A stretch of 64,000 nucleotides of DNA from Bog-473 sp963800725 (GTDB lineage: Bacteria; Actinomycetota; Acidimicrobiia; Acidimicrobiales; RAAP-2). The first letter of the stretch is position 1. The number at the start of each line of letters is the position of its first letter. Under the pieces are notes generated by a model, which saw only the letters and a list, made by a program, of their open reading frames with translations, had not been told where the DNA came from and did not search any database. Positions 53,123-62,315 of the stretch are shown here, in pieces. The stretch is from positions 1-64,000 of the forward strand of contig CAWDCE010000024.1 in NCBI GenBank assembly GCA_963800725.1, given 5' to 3'. The position numbers and the translations under genes are program-made.

Positions 53123-53349
53123 TTCGCTGATTGGCGGCGCAGCGGGGTCATGCTCTGACATTTCATTAGGCACAAATGGTGCACCGAATTGCGTCGACGT
53201 CGTTGCCGTCGTCGAGTTCGCCTGAGCGGACTTCTCGCACCGGTGGGCCGCGAATCGACTGATCGTGCTCGGTGGTGACCCACCGTGCCCGCGGAGGGTT
53301 AACGTGACGATCCGAGCGCAGGCAGGCACGCGTAGATGAGGAGCAACAA

Positions 53350-53626
53350 ATGGCCCGAGTACTGATGATCGTGCAGCACCCCGTCAAGGACTACGACGCA
53401 TGGCGGATCGAGTACGACGGGGCGCAACCGGTGCGTGACCGCTACGGGGTGAGTGATGCAACGGTGTTTCGCAACGTTGATGATCCCAACGAGATCACCG
53501 GGCTGCACTGGTTCGCCTCCGTTGATGACGCCTTGGGATTTGCGGCGGACCCCGAAATTGCGTGACGCCATGGCCAAGGCTGGGGTCATTGGCCCTCCGC
53601 GCATCGAGATCAGCCTCGAAGTCTAA
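53350..53626 (+). CDS. dimeric alpha-beta barrel (ABM-like) protein, frameshift at 53554
   Basis: About 91 aa when one extra A in GAAATTG (53553-53556) is removed: MARVLMIVQHPVKDYDAWRI, VSDATVFRNVDDPNEITGLH, WFASVDDALGFAADPE, then RDAMAKAGVIGPPRIEISLE-V and TAA at 53626. As assembled it stops early at 53565. The fold is that of the ferredoxin-like stress/monooxygenase superfamily; activity unknown. GAGGAGC precedes the ATG. Confidence 0.75.
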
Positions 53627-53797
53627 GGGCGAACCGGCTCTGCCCAGGGGGCGGCGCGCCGGCAATCGGGGTGCCGAGTGCACCCTGACGGCTCACCGAG
53701 CTCCGCTTCGGCGGACCAGGCGCACCTGGACCCTCAACCGGGGGTGGTTGAGCGGCCTTTCGGTCCGTCGGCTTCTTGGGCCAAACTGCCCCCGGCT

Positions 53798-54781
53798 ATG
53801 ACCACCGATGACCAAAGTGCACCGAGCAAAGGGGGCCGGCGGCTCGAGCCTGCGCAGCGCTGGGTGAGCGCACGCTCGGCGAAATATCGCCAGACGACGG
53901 CGGGTGGCCTCTTCGTCCAGCTGCTCGAACGTGACAAGGAATCGGCCGGTGGAGTCGCTGGCAGCGCTATCGCATTTCGCCTCTTTCTCTTCTTCGTGCC
54001 CCTCCTCCTCTTCGTGGTGGGGTTGGTCGGCCTGATCTCGAGCTTCACCAGCGCCAACGACGTCGAGAAGACCGTGGGGGCGTCGGGTGGACTCGCCGTC
54101 CAGATTCGTAGCGCCCTCGCTGAACCCGGGGCATCACGCTGGATCGCCGTTGGGCTGGGCCTGCTCGGCATGTTGACCGCTGGACGCTCGCTCAGCAAGG
54201 TCCTGATCTCCTCGGCGGCGATTGCCTGGAAGGTGCCGACGCCGAATCGGACCCCGCTGCGCACGATCGGCATCATCGCCGGGCTGGTGTGCGTCATGGG
54301 GTTGCTCTCGATAATCGTCAACCGCCTGCGCGAGGACTTCGGACTCAGCGTGGCCGTGCCGTCGCTCATCCCGGTGTTTCTCGTCTATATCGCCGCCTGG
54401 CTGGCGGTCTCGAGCTTCTTGCCGAGGGGCACCCGAGACCCCGGTGCGCTCTTGCCGGGCTCGATCATCGTGGCCCTGATCATCACGCTCATGCAGGGGC
54501 TGAGCGAGCTCTACCTCCCCGACAAACTGGGGCGGGCCAGCGAGCTCTACGGCGCCATCGGGACCACGGTGGTGACGCTCGGGTGGTTCTTCTTCGTTGG
54601 TCGGGCGATTGCCTTGTCCACCGAGATCAACGCCGTGGTATTCGATCGCTTCGGGAGTGTGTCGCCCCGTTTCTTCTCGCTGCCGCTCCTGCGGATCCTG
54701 CCTCGGCGCTCCATCCGCCTGCGCACCTTCTTCGATCTGCACGAGGACCCGGGCACGGCGACCGAGGTGCCGTTGCCCTAG
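53798..54781 (+). CDS. YihY/BrkB family inner-membrane protein
   Basis: A 327-aa BrkB/YihY protein with six hydrophobic segments. It starts with a soluble basic stretch (QRWVSARSAKYRQTTAGGLF), then AGSAIAFRLFLFFVPLLLFV, LGLLGMLTAGRSLSKVLISS, FLVYIAAWLAVSSFLPRGTR, GALLPGSIIVALIITLMQGL and ELYGAIGTTVVTLGWFFFVG with a last helix before a cytoplasmic tail. Family members have been called ribonuclease BN by mistake and virulence factor BrkB; the function is open. ATG 53798. Confidence 0.88.
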   Translation: MTTDDQSAPSKGGRRLEPAQRWVSARSAKYRQTTAGGLFVQLLERDKESAGGVAGSAIAFRLFLFFVPLLLFVVGLVGLISSFTSANDVEKTVGASGGLAVQIRSALAEPGASRWIAVGLGLLGMLTAGRSLSKVLISSAAIAWKVPTPNRTPLRTIGIIAGLVCVMGLLSIIVNRLREDFGLSVAVPSLIPVFLVYIAAWLAVSSFLPRGTRDPGALLPGSIIVALIITLMQGLSELYLPDKLGRASELYGAIGTTVVTLGWFFFVGRAIALSTEINAVVFDRFGSVSPRFFSLPLLRILPRRSIRLRTFFDLHEDPGTATEVPLP

Positions 54782-54833
54782 CCGCTGGCTGGCGCATCTG
54801 TGCGGGAGGTCACCTTGAATGCAACCTCGATGC

Positions 54834-54839
54834 TACGGT
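54834..54839 (+). promoter_or_regulatory. -10 box of leaderless promoter for PPOX protein
   Basis: TACGGT ends 7 nt before the ATG at 54847 and fixes that start. Confidence 0.45.
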
Positions 54840-54846
54840 CCGGGCG

Positions 54847-55314
54847 ATGACCCCGAGCTATGCGAGCGACACGCCGGTCGGACGGACCGAAATGCTCGAG
54901 TTCATCCGCCCGCGGCACCACGCGATCATCTCTACGGTGCGCGCCGACGAGAGCCCACAGATGTCCCCGGTGAGCATCGGGGTCGATGCCGGTGGCGCAC
55001 TATTGGTGGCGAGCTACCCAGAGCGGGCCAAGGTCAAGAACCTGCGCCGTCGTCCCCGGGCGTCACTGTGCGTTCTTTCCGATTCCTTCAACGGCGAGTG
55101 GATTGCGGTGTCGGGTCCGGCCGAGGTCATCGACCTTCCCGAAGCGGTCGAGGTGTTGGTGACCTACTACCGCGCCATCAGCGGGGAACATGAAGATTGG
55201 GCCCAATTTCGCCAGGCCATGATCAGCCAGGGCAAGGTGGCGATCCGGGTGACCCCAACGTGGTGGGGCCCGATCAGCCGGGGCGGCTTCCCACCCCGGC
55301 TCGCCGAAACCTGA
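54847..55314 (+). CDS. PPOX-class F420-dependent oxidoreductase
   Basis: A 155-aa split-barrel protein: EMLEFIRPRHHAIISTVRAD, SPQMSPVSIGVDAGGALLVA, SYPERAKVKNLRRRPRASLC and WIAVSGPAEVIDLPEAVEVL, typical of F420-dependent or FMN-dependent PPOX enzymes. It would reduce a small organic substrate with F420H2. A second, broken member of the superfamily is at 50242-50640. It ends 5 bp from the convergent DUF1269 gene. Confidence 0.88.
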   Translation: MTPSYASDTPVGRTEMLEFIRPRHHAIISTVRADESPQMSPVSIGVDAGGALLVASYPERAKVKNLRRRPRASLCVLSDSFNGEWIAVSGPAEVIDLPEAVEVLVTYYRAISGEHEDWAQFRQAMISQGKVAIRVTPTWWGPISRGGFPPRLAET

Positions 55315-55319
55315 ACTCG

Positions 55320-55850
55320 CTAGGAGGCGTGATCCTTGGCTTCGGCCTCGATGGCCGCGTTGTCGGCCTTGAGCTGCTTGGCCTGGATCTTGTCGGCGCG
55401 CTTCATGGCTGCCTCGACCTTGGCCTCGACGTCGGCGACCGCAACCACGACGAGCCCGGCCTGGCCCTTGTCGAGCTCTTCGCCGAGCTCTTTGAGATCG
55501 TGGCGGCTCATGCCCGCGGCGGCGTGACCGGCCACCGCGCCGAGGACCGCACCCCCGGCCCCGGTGGCGAGGAGAAGGCCACCGCCGATGGCCGCGGCGG
55601 GGAACAGGACAATCACCAAGCCGGTGGCCAGGCCCACGCCACCGCCGAGCACCCCGCCCACCCGGGTCGGCGTCTCATGCTTCTTGACGATCTTGACCTT
55701 GCCGTCGGCCTTGCGCTCGATGACGGCTGCGTCATACGCGTCGATGAGACCGATCTCGGTGTGCAGTTGGTGCACCGCCTCATAGTCGGCGAGCGCACCG
55801 TCGACGTCGGAGTAGATGCCGGCGTAGGCAAAGAACGTGTCAACGGCCAT
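55320..55850 (-). CDS. DUF1269 family protein with glycine-rich hydrophobic core
   Basis: A 176-aa protein: soluble AVDTFFAYAGIYSDVDGALA and DAAVIERKADGKVKIVKKHE, a glycine/alanine-rich hydrophobic pair (VGGVLGGGVGLATGLVIVLF and GGGLLLATGAGGAVLGAVAG, residues about 65-108), then SRHDLKELGEELDKGQAGLV and a charged helical tail. This is the usual DUF1269 order. The protein probably associates with membranes. AGGAGG lies 8 nt before the ATG. Confidence 0.85.
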   Translation of the reverse strand: MAVDTFFAYAGIYSDVDGALADYEAVHQLHTEIGLIDAYDAAVIERKADGKVKIVKKHETPTRVGGVLGGGVGLATGLVIVLFPAAAIGGGLLLATGAGGAVLGAVAGHAAAGMSRHDLKELGEELDKGQAGLVVVAVADVEAKVEAAMKRADKIQAKQLKADNAAIEAEAKDHAS

Positions 55851-56172
55851 GGGGGATCCTCCTGGTGAGTGAAGAACGAGCAACGGCGGTGCCGAAGTGC
55901 GCACATATTACGTGCGACACCCCGGTGGAGGCCAACGGCAAGTCGCCCACCAAACCAACGCGTGGTGAGAAACGAAGCGGGGGCGACCGAGAGAGCTGGG
56001 TCTTCTCAGGGATCGCTCAGTCTCGGAGAAGAGTCGGTCCTACGACGTTCTCGCGTTCGTCGATGAGCTCGGCTTCGAGGAACTACGGAGGGATAATCCG
56101 TACCACCTCGTTCCCGACGAGCTCAACGGTCCGGGTTCGTCGGCAGCGAGAATTGGCGCGGTCCGAGTGGCT

Positions 56173-56808
56173 TCAGTTGATCTTTTGCAGGTCCACGATG
56201 AAGACCAAGGTGTCATTCGGTGCGATGCCCGAGCCAGGGGAATGGGCGCCGTACCCGTCGCTGGGCGGGATGATCAGTTCACGCCGGCCTCCGACCTGCA
56301 TGCCGACCACGCCCATGTCCCACCCCTTGATCACCTGGCCTTCGCCGAGGGTGAAGGTGAACGGTTGGCTGGTCCACGAAGATTGGACCTGTTGCCCGGT
56401 CGAATAGGTGGCCAGGACGTACTGCACCGTGACGGCGTCTCCAGGTTGGGCACTCGCCCCGGTCCCGGGGATCAGGTCCGCACTCTCCAGCTGCTTTGGT
56501 GGGGCGTCTTTGGGAACGACGATGGTGGGCGCAGTCCCCGCAGTGCCCGCCGGAGAGAGATCCTGGCTCGGGATGGTGGCAATCAGGTTCGGATTGGCGG
56601 TCGAGGGAGTCGTGGCCTGTGCTCCACTCGTCGCTCCGGTCGTCGGCGCCGCCGTGGTGGTGGTGCTCGAGGCGGGACGCGATGAACTGGTCGTCGGCGC
56701 CGCCGTGGTGGCGGTGCTCGAGGCGGGGCTCGACGAACTCGAGCAGGCGCTGAGCGCCAGTGCACCGGCAGAGAGCACCAGGAGCGAAGCATTGCGCAGT
56801 CGAGCCAT
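56173..56808 (-). CDS. FKBP-type peptidyl-prolyl isomerase lipoprotein
   Basis: A 211-aa secreted foldase. Lipoprotein signal ASLLVLSAGALALSAC with lipobox LSAC, then a Ser/Thr/Ala-rich linker of about 60 residues with a duplicated TTAAPTTSSS/TTTAAPTTGA unit, then the FKBP domain: GDAVTVQYVLATYSTGQQVQ, SFTFTLGEGQ-like region ending VIKGWDMGVVGMQVGGRREL, IPPSDGYGAHSPG and TLVFIVDLQKI. It assists proline isomerisation outside the membrane. AAAGGAT precedes the ATG at 56808. Confidence 0.9.
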   Translation of the reverse strand: MARLRNASLLVLSAGALALSACSSSSSPASSTATTAAPTTSSSRPASSTTTTAAPTTGATSGAQATTPSTANPNLIATIPSQDLSPAGTAGTAPTIVVPKDAPPKQLESADLIPGTGASAQPGDAVTVQYVLATYSTGQQVQSSWTSQPFTFTLGEGQVIKGWDMGVVGMQVGGRRELIIPPSDGYGAHSPGSGIAPNDTLVFIVDLQKIN

Positions 56809-56961
56809 GAATCTGGATCCTTTCAAGCCACGGACGCAACGAGGTGCACCGCGGTGGTCGGTTGGACGCGAAAAACGGTAGTCGGCTCTCGGGGCCGATA
56901 TGTGTCACCCGCCTTGCAGTCACAGACCGACCCGAGCGGTCGAGCGGCGGGTGGTCCTCGT

Positions 56962-56967
56962 TAGCGT
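56962..56967 (+). promoter_or_regulatory. -10 box of leaderless promoter for aldo/keto reductase
   Basis: TAGCGT ends 7 nt before the ATG at 56975, which selects this start inside a longer open frame. Confidence 0.45.
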
Positions 56968-56974
56968 GGTCGCC

Positions 56975-57839
56975 ATGACGAATGACCCCGTGCTGTTGGC
57001 CAACCGTCCCGTCGCTCGAATGGGCTTTGGTGCGATGCAGCTGCCCGGTCCTGGTGTCTTGGGACCGCCCAAGGACCGTGGCGAAGCGCTGGCCGTCGTG
57101 CGCCGTTGCATCGAACTCGGGGTCAATCACATTGACACCGCACAGTTCTACGGACCCAAGGTGGCCAATGAGCTCTTGTACGAGGCGCTCTTTCCCTATC
57201 CAGACGACCTGGTCTTGGTGTCCAAGGTCGGTGCGGCGCGCAACGATGAAGGACACTGGCTCCCGGCGCAACGGCCAGAAGACTTGCGCGCCGGGGTGGA
57301 GGCCAACTTGGCGACGCTGCACGTCGACCAGCTGGCGGTGGTCAATCTGCGCCGTCACGAAGGCGGTGCGGTGACCCTGGAGGAACAATTGGGGGCAATG
57401 TCCCAGATGGTCGATGACGGGTTGATCCTCGGGATTGGACTGAGCAATGTCGACCTCGGTGAATATCGAGCGCGCTCGGGCGCAGGTCGACATCGCCTGC
57501 GTGCAAAATCCCTATAATCTCATCGACCGATCGGGCCAAGACGTCCTCGACGCCTGCGTGCGCGATGGCGTGCCGTATGTGCCCTTCTTTCCGTTGGGTT
57601 CGGCTTTCAACGAGCACAATCCCGTCCTGGGTGCGCGAACGGTGATCGACGTGGCGCAGCGCCTCGGTGCCACGCCGGCGCAAGTGGCGCTGTCGTGGCT
57701 GTTGCACCGTGCGCCCAACGTGCTCCTCATCGCGGGCACGTCATCGCTGCTCCACCTCGAAGAGAACATGGCCGCAGTCGACGTGGTGCTCGATGCAGAG
57801 GCCCTGGCGGCTCTCGATCAGGTGGCCGAACTCGCATAA
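56975..57839 (+). CDS. aldo/keto reductase (frameshift near 57460)
   Basis: About 287 aa when one extra base near 57460 is skipped. First frame: ARMGFGAMQLPGPGVLGPPK, LGVNHIDTAQFYGPKVANEL (Asp, Tyr), LVLVSKVGAARND (Lys), LAVVNLRRHEGG (His position) to GLSNVDL. Second frame: IERARAQVDIACVQNPYNLI, PLGSAFNEHNPVL and LLIAGTSSLLHLEENM. All tetrad residues are present, so the protein should be an active NADPH reductase. Its end overlaps the convergent VOC gene by 22 bp. Confidence 0.87.
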
Positions 57840-58204
57840 GGGCGGGTGATGATCTCGAGGAGATGACCGTCGGGGTCGTTGAAATAGACGCCGCGACCAC
57901 CATCGGAAAAATTTATTTGTCCGAGGTGGCGGCAGGCGGGATCGGCCCAGAAATCCAGATCCTGGGCTCGAAGACGGCTGAAGATCGAGTCGAACTCGAC
58001 CTCGGTGATGAGAAAGGCGTAGTGCTGGCTGGCAATCGGTCCCTCCGCCTCGTGATAGTCCATCGACACGCCATTGGCGAGTTCGACGACCAAGAACGGG
58101 CCAAAAGGCTCTGGCTCGGGCAAGCCGAGCAACTCGGTCAAAAACCGAGCCGAGCGCGCTTTGTCCGTGCACCACACGATCGTGTGATTGAGCGCCACGG
58201 TCAC
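57818..58204 (-). CDS. VOC-family (glyoxalase-like) protein
   Basis: A 128-aa protein: VALNHTIVWCTDKARSARFL, TELLGLPEPEPFGPFLVVEL, QHYAFLITEVEFDSIFSRLR and GVYFNDPDGHLLEIITRPY, a complete glyoxalase-like domain with metal-ligand His, His and Glu. GAGGAGG lies 7 nt before the GTG at 58204, which fixes the start. Confidence 0.87.
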   Translation of the reverse strand: MTVALNHTIVWCTDKARSARFLTELLGLPEPEPFGPFLVVELANGVSMDYHEAEGPIASQHYAFLITEVEFDSIFSRLRAQDLDFWADPACRHLGQINFSDGGRGVYFNDPDGHLLEIITRPYASSAT

Positions 58205-58676
58205 TTCGCACCTCCTCGTCCGCTTCCACAAGGATAAATGACCGCGAGAGCGCGCGCACTCGGGCGCCAAACTGCACCGCGTGCGGAGCCACTCGTTGCA
58301 TTGGTCTGCGCCGCGCACCGGCGCCCTGGTGCTTTTGGCCTAAGGGCACGCGTCGTGCCTCGACGCCGTGATTCGCCGAGCGGCGCGGTGCAGCCTTGGC
58401 TGGCGGTGGTGACCGAGGGCAGCGGCGGACGCTGGAGTGCGCACAATTGTGCTTTCGGTCTCGTGACGCGATGCACGAGTGCGGCGACGTCGATGCGGTG
58501 AGTCGGAGGGCCGTGCATTGACGCGATTGAGTGAATATCGCGGCCGAATTGTGTCGATGCTGCGGTAACATTTGTCAACGGGCGAGCGGTGATGCGCCAG
58601 TGTCCAGCGACCAATCCGCTCTTGGTCGTGGTGCTGATCACTGCGAATTGTCGCCCCGACGAGCGAGAAGGGTCAT
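58205..58676. other. 472-bp stretch without a supported gene
   Basis: Divergent gap between the VOC gene and the DUF2510 gene. One plus-strand frame (58238-58501) follows AAGGATAA but its translation is arginine-rich with no motif. The right end should hold the promoter of the DUF2510 gene. Confidence 0.35.
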
Positions 58677-59861
58677 GTGATGAGGGGGAGCGCAGCGGGC
58701 TGGTACGTCGATGTGACCGACGACACCATCGAGCGGTGGTGGGACGGCACCGACTGGACCGAGCGCACTCGTTCAATCAAACGATTGCTTGACGACGGCG
58801 AGTCCAACTCGGGATTCTTCGAAGTCCCAAATGTGTCGAGCGAACCCGAACTTGGTCTCTTGGTCGACGGTGCCGCGGGCGGCGCTGCGGGCTCGGACAT
58901 CGAGGGGTGCCCAGACCCCGACGAAGTAGATCTCGAGGAGATCCTGGTCGGTATGCCCCACCCAACGCCGCACCGACCGCCCCAAGAACCCGACGATGCA
59001 GCACCGGGGATTGATGTGCGGTCGCCCCACCGGGGCCCGCGCACCTGGATGAATGTGGCGGCACTCGTGGCTCTGGTGTTGGTGGTCGGGGTCGCCACGT
59101 TCGCCTTTGTGGGCGCGAATCCGAACGCCGATGCCTCCATGGCACTCGCACTCTCGAGCACATTGAATAATCAGAGCGCGGATGTCAGCGTGACCGGGGC
59201 CGTCGGCGTCGGCACCGCGCAGGTCGCCCTCTCTGGCACCGGGGCGGTCGACTTCGCGCACAACGCAGCGCAATTGTCGTTGGCGACCACCATTCACGGC
59301 CATTCGGTCACCGAGAACGAGATTGCGTTGGGCAACACCGTCTATCTCGACCTCGGTTCATTGGTCAACGAGGTGGTGCCGACCAAGTCGTGGGTCTCGG
59401 TCGGTCTCGGGCAGCTGAACCAAGGGGGGAGTGCCTCGCCATTGGGAATCGGCGGCGGCCTGTCCACCAACAATCCGTCGGCCATTCTCAAGGTGCTCGG
59501 TCAGCACGGCAACAGCGTCACCGCGCTCGGGCAGTCGAGCATCAACGGGACGACGGTGCAGGGCTATGCGGTCACCGTCAATCAGGCCGCCGTCCGTTCT
59601 GAGTTGGCGTTGGCCCATCTGCCCGCGTGGATGCAACAAAGCGTGGCGGTGTCGGGCAATCTCGATATCTCCTACAAGGTCTTCGTGGCCACCACCGGCC
59701 TGCTCGACCGACTGGTGATCGATCTGTCGGTGCCCGTCGACGGCCAAGCGCTCACTGGGACCATTTCGATGGACTTTTCCAACTTCGGCACCCCGGTCAG
59801 CGTCACCGCCCCACCGCCCGCCGACGTGACCTCCTACCAGACGTTTTTGCAGAAGTACTAG
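58677..59861 (+). CDS. DUF2510-LprG-like membrane-anchored protein
   Basis: A protein of about 394 aa. Residues 8-32 are a DUF2510 domain (GWYVDVTDDTIERWWDGTDW-TER). An acidic linker follows, then a transmembrane helix (WMNVAALVALVLVVGVATFA, 124-146) and an outer domain of about 245 residues resembling the LppX/LprG lipid-carrier fold: ALALSSTLNNQSADVSVTGA, STIHGHSVTENEIALGNTVY-like strands, a GQSSINGTTVQGYAVTVNQA element and LDRLVIDLSVPVDGQAL at the end. It would bind a lipid or cell-wall component on the outer face. Start GTG 58677 or ATG 58680. Confidence 0.75.
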   Translation: MMRGSAAGWYVDVTDDTIERWWDGTDWTERTRSIKRLLDDGESNSGFFEVPNVSSEPELGLLVDGAAGGAAGSDIEGCPDPDEVDLEEILVGMPHPTPHRPPQEPDDAAPGIDVRSPHRGPRTWMNVAALVALVLVVGVATFAFVGANPNADASMALALSSTLNNQSADVSVTGAVGVGTAQVALSGTGAVDFAHNAAQLSLATTIHGHSVTENEIALGNTVYLDLGSLVNEVVPTKSWVSVGLGQLNQGGSASPLGIGGGLSTNNPSAILKVLGQHGNSVTALGQSSINGTTVQGYAVTVNQAAVRSELALAHLPAWMQQSVAVSGNLDISYKVFVATTGLLDRLVIDLSVPVDGQALTGTISMDFSNFGTPVSVTAPPPADVTSYQTFLQKY

Positions 59862-59891
59862 GAGCGGACGCCATCATGGGCGCGGGGATGG

Positions 59892-60059
59892 TCAATCGAG
59901 TTTCTTGGCGATCGATTCGAACACGCTGCGGCGGTTGCGGATGGACCGCCCATACGCCGGGTTGTCCGTGTCGGCGATTTCCGAGCTGAGGTCTCCAAGG
60001 GTGTCGGCCAAGAGGCCGGAGAGTTCCTTGGCTTCTTCGTCACTCAGTTGCAGGTCCAT
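59892..60059 (-). CDS. 55-aa conserved small protein
   Basis: MDLQLSDEEAKELSGLLADT-L, then DLSSEIADTDNPAYGRSIRN and a short basic helix. This highly charged helix-turn-helix-like pattern with an ADTDNP turn recurs in small actinobacterial proteins of unknown role. GAGGG lies 7 nt before the ATG at 60059, which is preferred over ATG 60077. Confidence 0.7.
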   Translation of the reverse strand: MDLQLSDEEAKELSGLLADTLGDLSSEIADTDNPAYGRSIRNRRSVFESIAKKLD

Positions 60060-60514
60060 TTCGCTTCCCTCTTTCATCTGCTGGCGCTTGATCGCACGAA
60101 CACCATGGCAGCGGCGCTGGTCAACGCGGCACCGTCACCAGGCACCTGGGCGCGCCCGATCCCGATGGTCCTTGCGCTCCACGTGCGTTCGCCGTGTGTT
60201 CGATTCCCATCTGGCCAGTATTCGGCCGATAAATCGAGCCGACCAGGGACTTAAGTCACTGTTCTCGCCAGCGACGCATGGGGAGACGCAGCGAGTGACG
60301 GGCGCGAGCGGCGGGCCACGTCCAAGCCGCCTCGTCGGGCCCGAGATGAAGGCGGATCTAATGGTTGCCACCACACGGGCGGGTCGGGGTGCATCATGCC
60401 CTCGGTGTCGTGCGCTGTGACCATGGGTCTGGTCATGGCCGATGCTCGAGGCGCACCACGGGGCCTCATTCGTTGCGCGGTGCCCACGGCATCGGGGCAC
60501 ACCGAAAAGCGCGA
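60060..60514. other. 455-bp stretch without a supported gene
   Basis: Lies upstream of the 55-aa gene and downstream of the kinase gene. I find no convincing frame or structure. Confidence 0.35.
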
Positions 60515-62137
60515 CTAGTGCGGCGGCTTGAATTCCTTGTTGCGCCGGCCCCGGCGCACGCTGCCCCGGCGCTCGAACTTCTGGCGCACCGCGGCCCGGC
60601 GTGCCTGCAGCTCGCGATGGGTCAGTCCTTCGGTGCTCTCGTCGAGACCGAAGCCGGCTTTGATCCCCGCCAGGTCGGGTTGCCAGTCTTCTTGTGCGAC
60701 CAGGCCCAATTGCTCGACGATCCGTTCGCCGTGCTTTTGCGCGAAGAGCAAGGCGATGCCTTCAATTTCTGCAAAGAGGTCCAGGTCGGGCGCGAGGGTG
60801 GCGATGGCGCCGTCGAGGAAGACGAGGTTCTTGACGAACAGCATCAGCTCTTTGGGCATGCGGGCGCCGAGTGCCAACAGTGACTTGATCGAGCCCTGCA
60901 ACTCGGCGACCAATTCTTCGGGGGTCAGCGTGGTCGGATCGACGGGCGGGCGGTCGAGCCCGAGTTGGGCGATCACCGCGTCGATATCGGTGTGTTGTGG
61001 GAGAGCGCCGAGGTCGCGCAACGCCGCCACCTGGCCAGCGATATCGCCGTTGGTCGCACCAACGACCAAGGCGAGGAGGGCCATGCGCTTGGCTTCGCTG
61101 AGCCGGGCGGTGATGCCGAAGTCAAGGAGGGCCACTCGGCCCGTGGCCGTGACCAACAGATTGCCACCGTGGAGGTCACCATGGAAGATCCCATAGATCA
61201 TGGCGCCCTCGAGAAAGCCGATCATCCCGGTACGCACCACGGCTTCGGTATCGATGCCAGCGCTGTGCATGCCGGCCACGTCGGCGAAGTTGAAACCGTA
61301 GATCCGCTCCATGACCAGCATGCGGCGAGTCACGAGCTTGGGATGCGGGCGCGGGATGACGTAGTCGCGTTGGTCGAGCTTGGCGAAGGTCTCGGCCACG
61401 TCGAGCATGTTCTCTGCCTCGAGCCGAAAGTCGAGTTCCTCGACGATTGTTTCGGCGAAGAGTTCGACGAGCGCGGGGGGATTGGCGAGGGCGGCCACCG
61501 GCAGGCGCCCGACCAGATGGGGCGCCAGCCACGACATGACGGCCAGGTCGTGGCGGACGAGCTTGGCCACCTGCGGTCGCTGCACCTTGATGACCACCGG
61601 GGTGCCATCGACCAAGGTGGCCGCGTGGACCTGGGCGATCGAGGCCGCGGCGAGTGGGGTGTGGTCGATGGAGGAGAAGACGGTGTGGACTGGGCGCGCC
61701 AGCTCCTCTTCAATGACCCGCTGCACGACCGTCCACGGTTCGGGTCGTACTTGGTCGCGACAGCGCTTGAACTCCTCTACCAACTCCGAAGGGAAGATCC
61801 CCTCACCCGACGAGACAATTTGACCGAGCTTGATGTACGTCGGGCCGAGATTCTCGGCCGCCACGCGAAGGCGGCGTGACATCGCCGCCTTGCGCTCGTG
61901 CTCGTCCAACCTTCGATCGAAGAGGTACCACCCGGCGAGCGCGCCACCGAGATGACGGATGGTGGTACCCACCCGCGTGCCGGGTGGGAGCGTGCGGGCG
62001 CGGATGAGATCGGGGAGGGTCGCACGCAGGTGGGCGCGAGCCCGGGGCAGTGCACCCTTCCAGATGAGCGCCGACGGGTCGATCTCCCACGGCCCGTCAT
62101 TGGTGAAGACACCAATGTCGAGATCATGAGAGGTCAC
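60515..62137 (-). CDS. ABC1/UbiB-family atypical kinase
   Basis: A 540-aa protein of the AarF/UbiB/ABC1 family. Signatures: LGPTYIKLGQIVSSGEGIFP (the KxGQ motif), AAASIAQVHAATLVDGTPVV (the A-rich nucleotide loop), EELDFRLEAENML (ExD), FHGDLHGGNLLVTATGRVAL and LDFGITARL. Members aid quinone or isoprenoid lipid synthesis by an unusual ATPase activity. The C-terminus is basic. GTG 62137 has TACACT 7 nt upstream (leaderless). Confidence 0.9.
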   Translation of the reverse strand: MTSHDLDIGVFTNDGPWEIDPSALIWKGALPRARAHLRATLPDLIRARTLPPGTRVGTTIRHLGGALAGWYLFDRRLDEHERKAAMSRRLRVAAENLGPTYIKLGQIVSSGEGIFPSELVEEFKRCRDQVRPEPWTVVQRVIEEELARPVHTVFSSIDHTPLAAASIAQVHAATLVDGTPVVIKVQRPQVAKLVRHDLAVMSWLAPHLVGRLPVAALANPPALVELFAETIVEELDFRLEAENMLDVAETFAKLDQRDYVIPRPHPKLVTRRMLVMERIYGFNFADVAGMHSAGIDTEAVVRTGMIGFLEGAMIYGIFHGDLHGGNLLVTATGRVALLDFGITARLSEAKRMALLALVVGATNGDIAGQVAALRDLGALPQHTDIDAVIAQLGLDRPPVDPTTLTPEELVAELQGSIKSLLALGARMPKELMLFVKNLVFLDGAIATLAPDLDLFAEIEGIALLFAQKHGERIVEQLGLVAQEDWQPDLAGIKAGFGLDESTEGLTHRELQARRAAVRQKFERRGSVRRGRRNKEFKPPH

Positions 62138-62144
62138 TCAGGGG

Positions 62145-62150
62145 AGTGTA
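62145..62150 (-). promoter_or_regulatory. -10 box of leaderless promoter for UbiB-like kinase
   Basis: TACACT on the minus strand, 7 nt before the GTG at 62137. Confidence 0.5.
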
Positions 62151-62315
62151 ACGATGGCGGACGCAGTTCCTACTGCGCCCAGATGCGCGGTCAAAGAGGC
62201 CGTGGTCCCCTCGCTCAGCCCCGGGGTGCTTGCGGTCCGGTACCCCTTCGGTGAAATGCGACGTTGCCCGAGCACCTAGAGGCGCAAGGTGGGTGCACCC
62301 CCGAAGAATCGTGGC

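Noticed and set aside
58238..58501. 87-codon plus-strand frame after AAGGATAA
   Set aside because: Arginine/alanine-rich translation without motif; the spacing of the possible ribosome binding site is too short.
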